64,000 bases of DNA from Paenibacillus alginolyticus DSM 5050 = NBRC 15375 (GTDB lineage Bacteria > Bacillota > Bacilli > Paenibacillales > NBRC-103111): the NCBI RefSeq assembly GCF_000422905.1, contig NZ_AUGY01000026.1:1-64000 (forward strand), given 5' to 3'. The notes beneath the pieces are model-generated. The model worked only from the letters and a program-made list of their open reading frames with translations, did no database searches and had not been told where the DNA came from. Every line of letters starts with the position of its first letter. Position 1 is the first letter of the stretch. The position numbers and the translations under genes are program-made. Positions 63,516-64,000 of the stretch are shown one piece after another.

Positions 63516-64000
63516 ATGAACGGAGACTTGAAGAGTGAAACTAGTCTGCTAGAGCAAACATTGCAATTGCTCAGCGATTGCTCGGATCTATCTCATCTGC
63601 ACCTCCCACTTCCGCAAATTAATATCATTTATTTCGGTCACCTTGTCAGCACAGATGCACTGAGAAAAGATGCATTAGAGCCCTTCAATGATAAAAATGC
63701 TGATATGGTCGCAATCCTGAGCCAATCTTTCTATAAACATAAGTCGCAAGCAAGCGAACTCGTTACTGGCATTTTGGCTGGAAATATCGCTATTTATTAT
63801 AAAAATAGAGCTTACTTGTACGATGCTTACGCGCCTGAATCTCGATCCATTCAAAGTTCTGAGACAGAAGGCGTCATTAATGGTCCTATGGACTCATTCA
63901 CCGAATCGCTGAATACAAATTTATCTTTGATACGGAGGCGTATCAAGGATTCTGAATTAAAAGCGGTCACCTTCACAATCGGTACTAGAACTGGAACGAC
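63516..64000 (+). CDS. GerA-family spore germination receptor A subunit (5' part)
   Basis: The frame runs off the right edge after 161 residues. It matches the N-terminal soluble domain of GerAA/GerKA-type receptors, including the hallmark GPMDSFTESLNTNLSLIRRRIKD (quoted in part: DSFTESLNTNLSLIRRR). The complete protein would sit in the inner spore membrane and help sense germinants; B and C subunit genes are expected beyond the window. ATG 63516 follows AAGGAGAT. The sigma-G promoter supports forespore expression. Confidence 0.88.
   Translation, partial: MNGDLKSETSLLEQTLQLLSDCSDLSHLHLPLPQINIIYFGHLVSTDALRKDALEPFNDKNADMVAILSQSFYKHKSQASELVTGILAGNIAIYYKNRAYLYDAYAPESRSIQSSETEGVINGPMDSFTESLNTNLSLIRRRIKDSELKAVTFTIGTRTGT

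Overview
The window looks like part of the chromosome of an endospore-forming Paenibacillus-like Firmicute. The evidence is strong AGGAGG-type ribosome binding sites, a T-box leader, sporulation genes (a GerA-type germinant receptor, a YhcN/YlaJ lipoprotein, a YheC/YheD-type ATP-grasp protein) with two textbook sigma-G promoters, CcpA-type cre sites, and Bacillus-type CcpN/PPSR regulators. No rRNA, tRNA, CRISPR array, insertion sequence or prophage was seen. Several genes are broken remnants.

Layout. 0-6.5 kb: sulfite-exporter-type permease, FetAB transporter, panD with an ATP-grasp gene, threonine synthase, an unknown protein. 6.5-12 kb: an unusually long arginyl-tRNA synthetase behind a T-box, an EamA transporter, a DUF2157 membrane protein. 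12-16 kb: a cyclic-di-GMP-I riboswitch heading an operon of a PLP decarboxylase and a chemoreceptor, both disrupted by frameshifts. 16-20 kb: a heterodimeric ABC exporter and a DUF2536 protein. 20-28.7 kb: organic-acid block with an HPr-like protein lacking the catalytic His, NAD-malic enzyme, AEC permease, tctCBA and a divergent CitA-type two-component system. 28.8-32.6 kb: AraC regulator, acetylxylan-esterase-like hydrolase and a large unknown protein. 32.6-39.4 kb: metNPQ, YitT protein, alanine dehydrogenase and its PucR-type regulator. 39.4-48 kb: LacI-GH88-DUF2264 operon, an atypical SDR, two Gfo/Idh/MocA oxidoreductases and small proteins. 48-55.2 kb: GABA aminotransferase and aldehyde dehydrogenase, a pdxS remnant, an SGNH hydrolase, a glutamate dehydrogenase remnant and rpoN. 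55.2-59.4 kb: glpX, PPSR, ccpN, pckA. 59.5-64 kb: two-part chromate transporter, second YitT protein, YhcN lipoprotein, EamA transporter and the start of a gerA-type gene.

The most notable signal is a cluster of four near-perfect sigma-54 (-24/-12) promoters within 4.2 kb. They precede gabT, the pdxS remnant, the glutamate dehydrogenase remnant and rpoN itself. A dyad placed like an enhancer lies between the divergent gabT and pdxS promoters, and a cre site lies in the rpoN leader. This suggests a catabolite-repressed, possibly self-amplifying sigma-54 regulon for amino-acid catabolism, partly decayed. Other points of interest are the c-di-GMP riboswitch on a broken operon, matching LacI-type operators 10 kb apart, three genes whose best start codons are CTG, CTG and ATC, and a repeated hairpin element. 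All calls come from reading the sequence; no database search was run.
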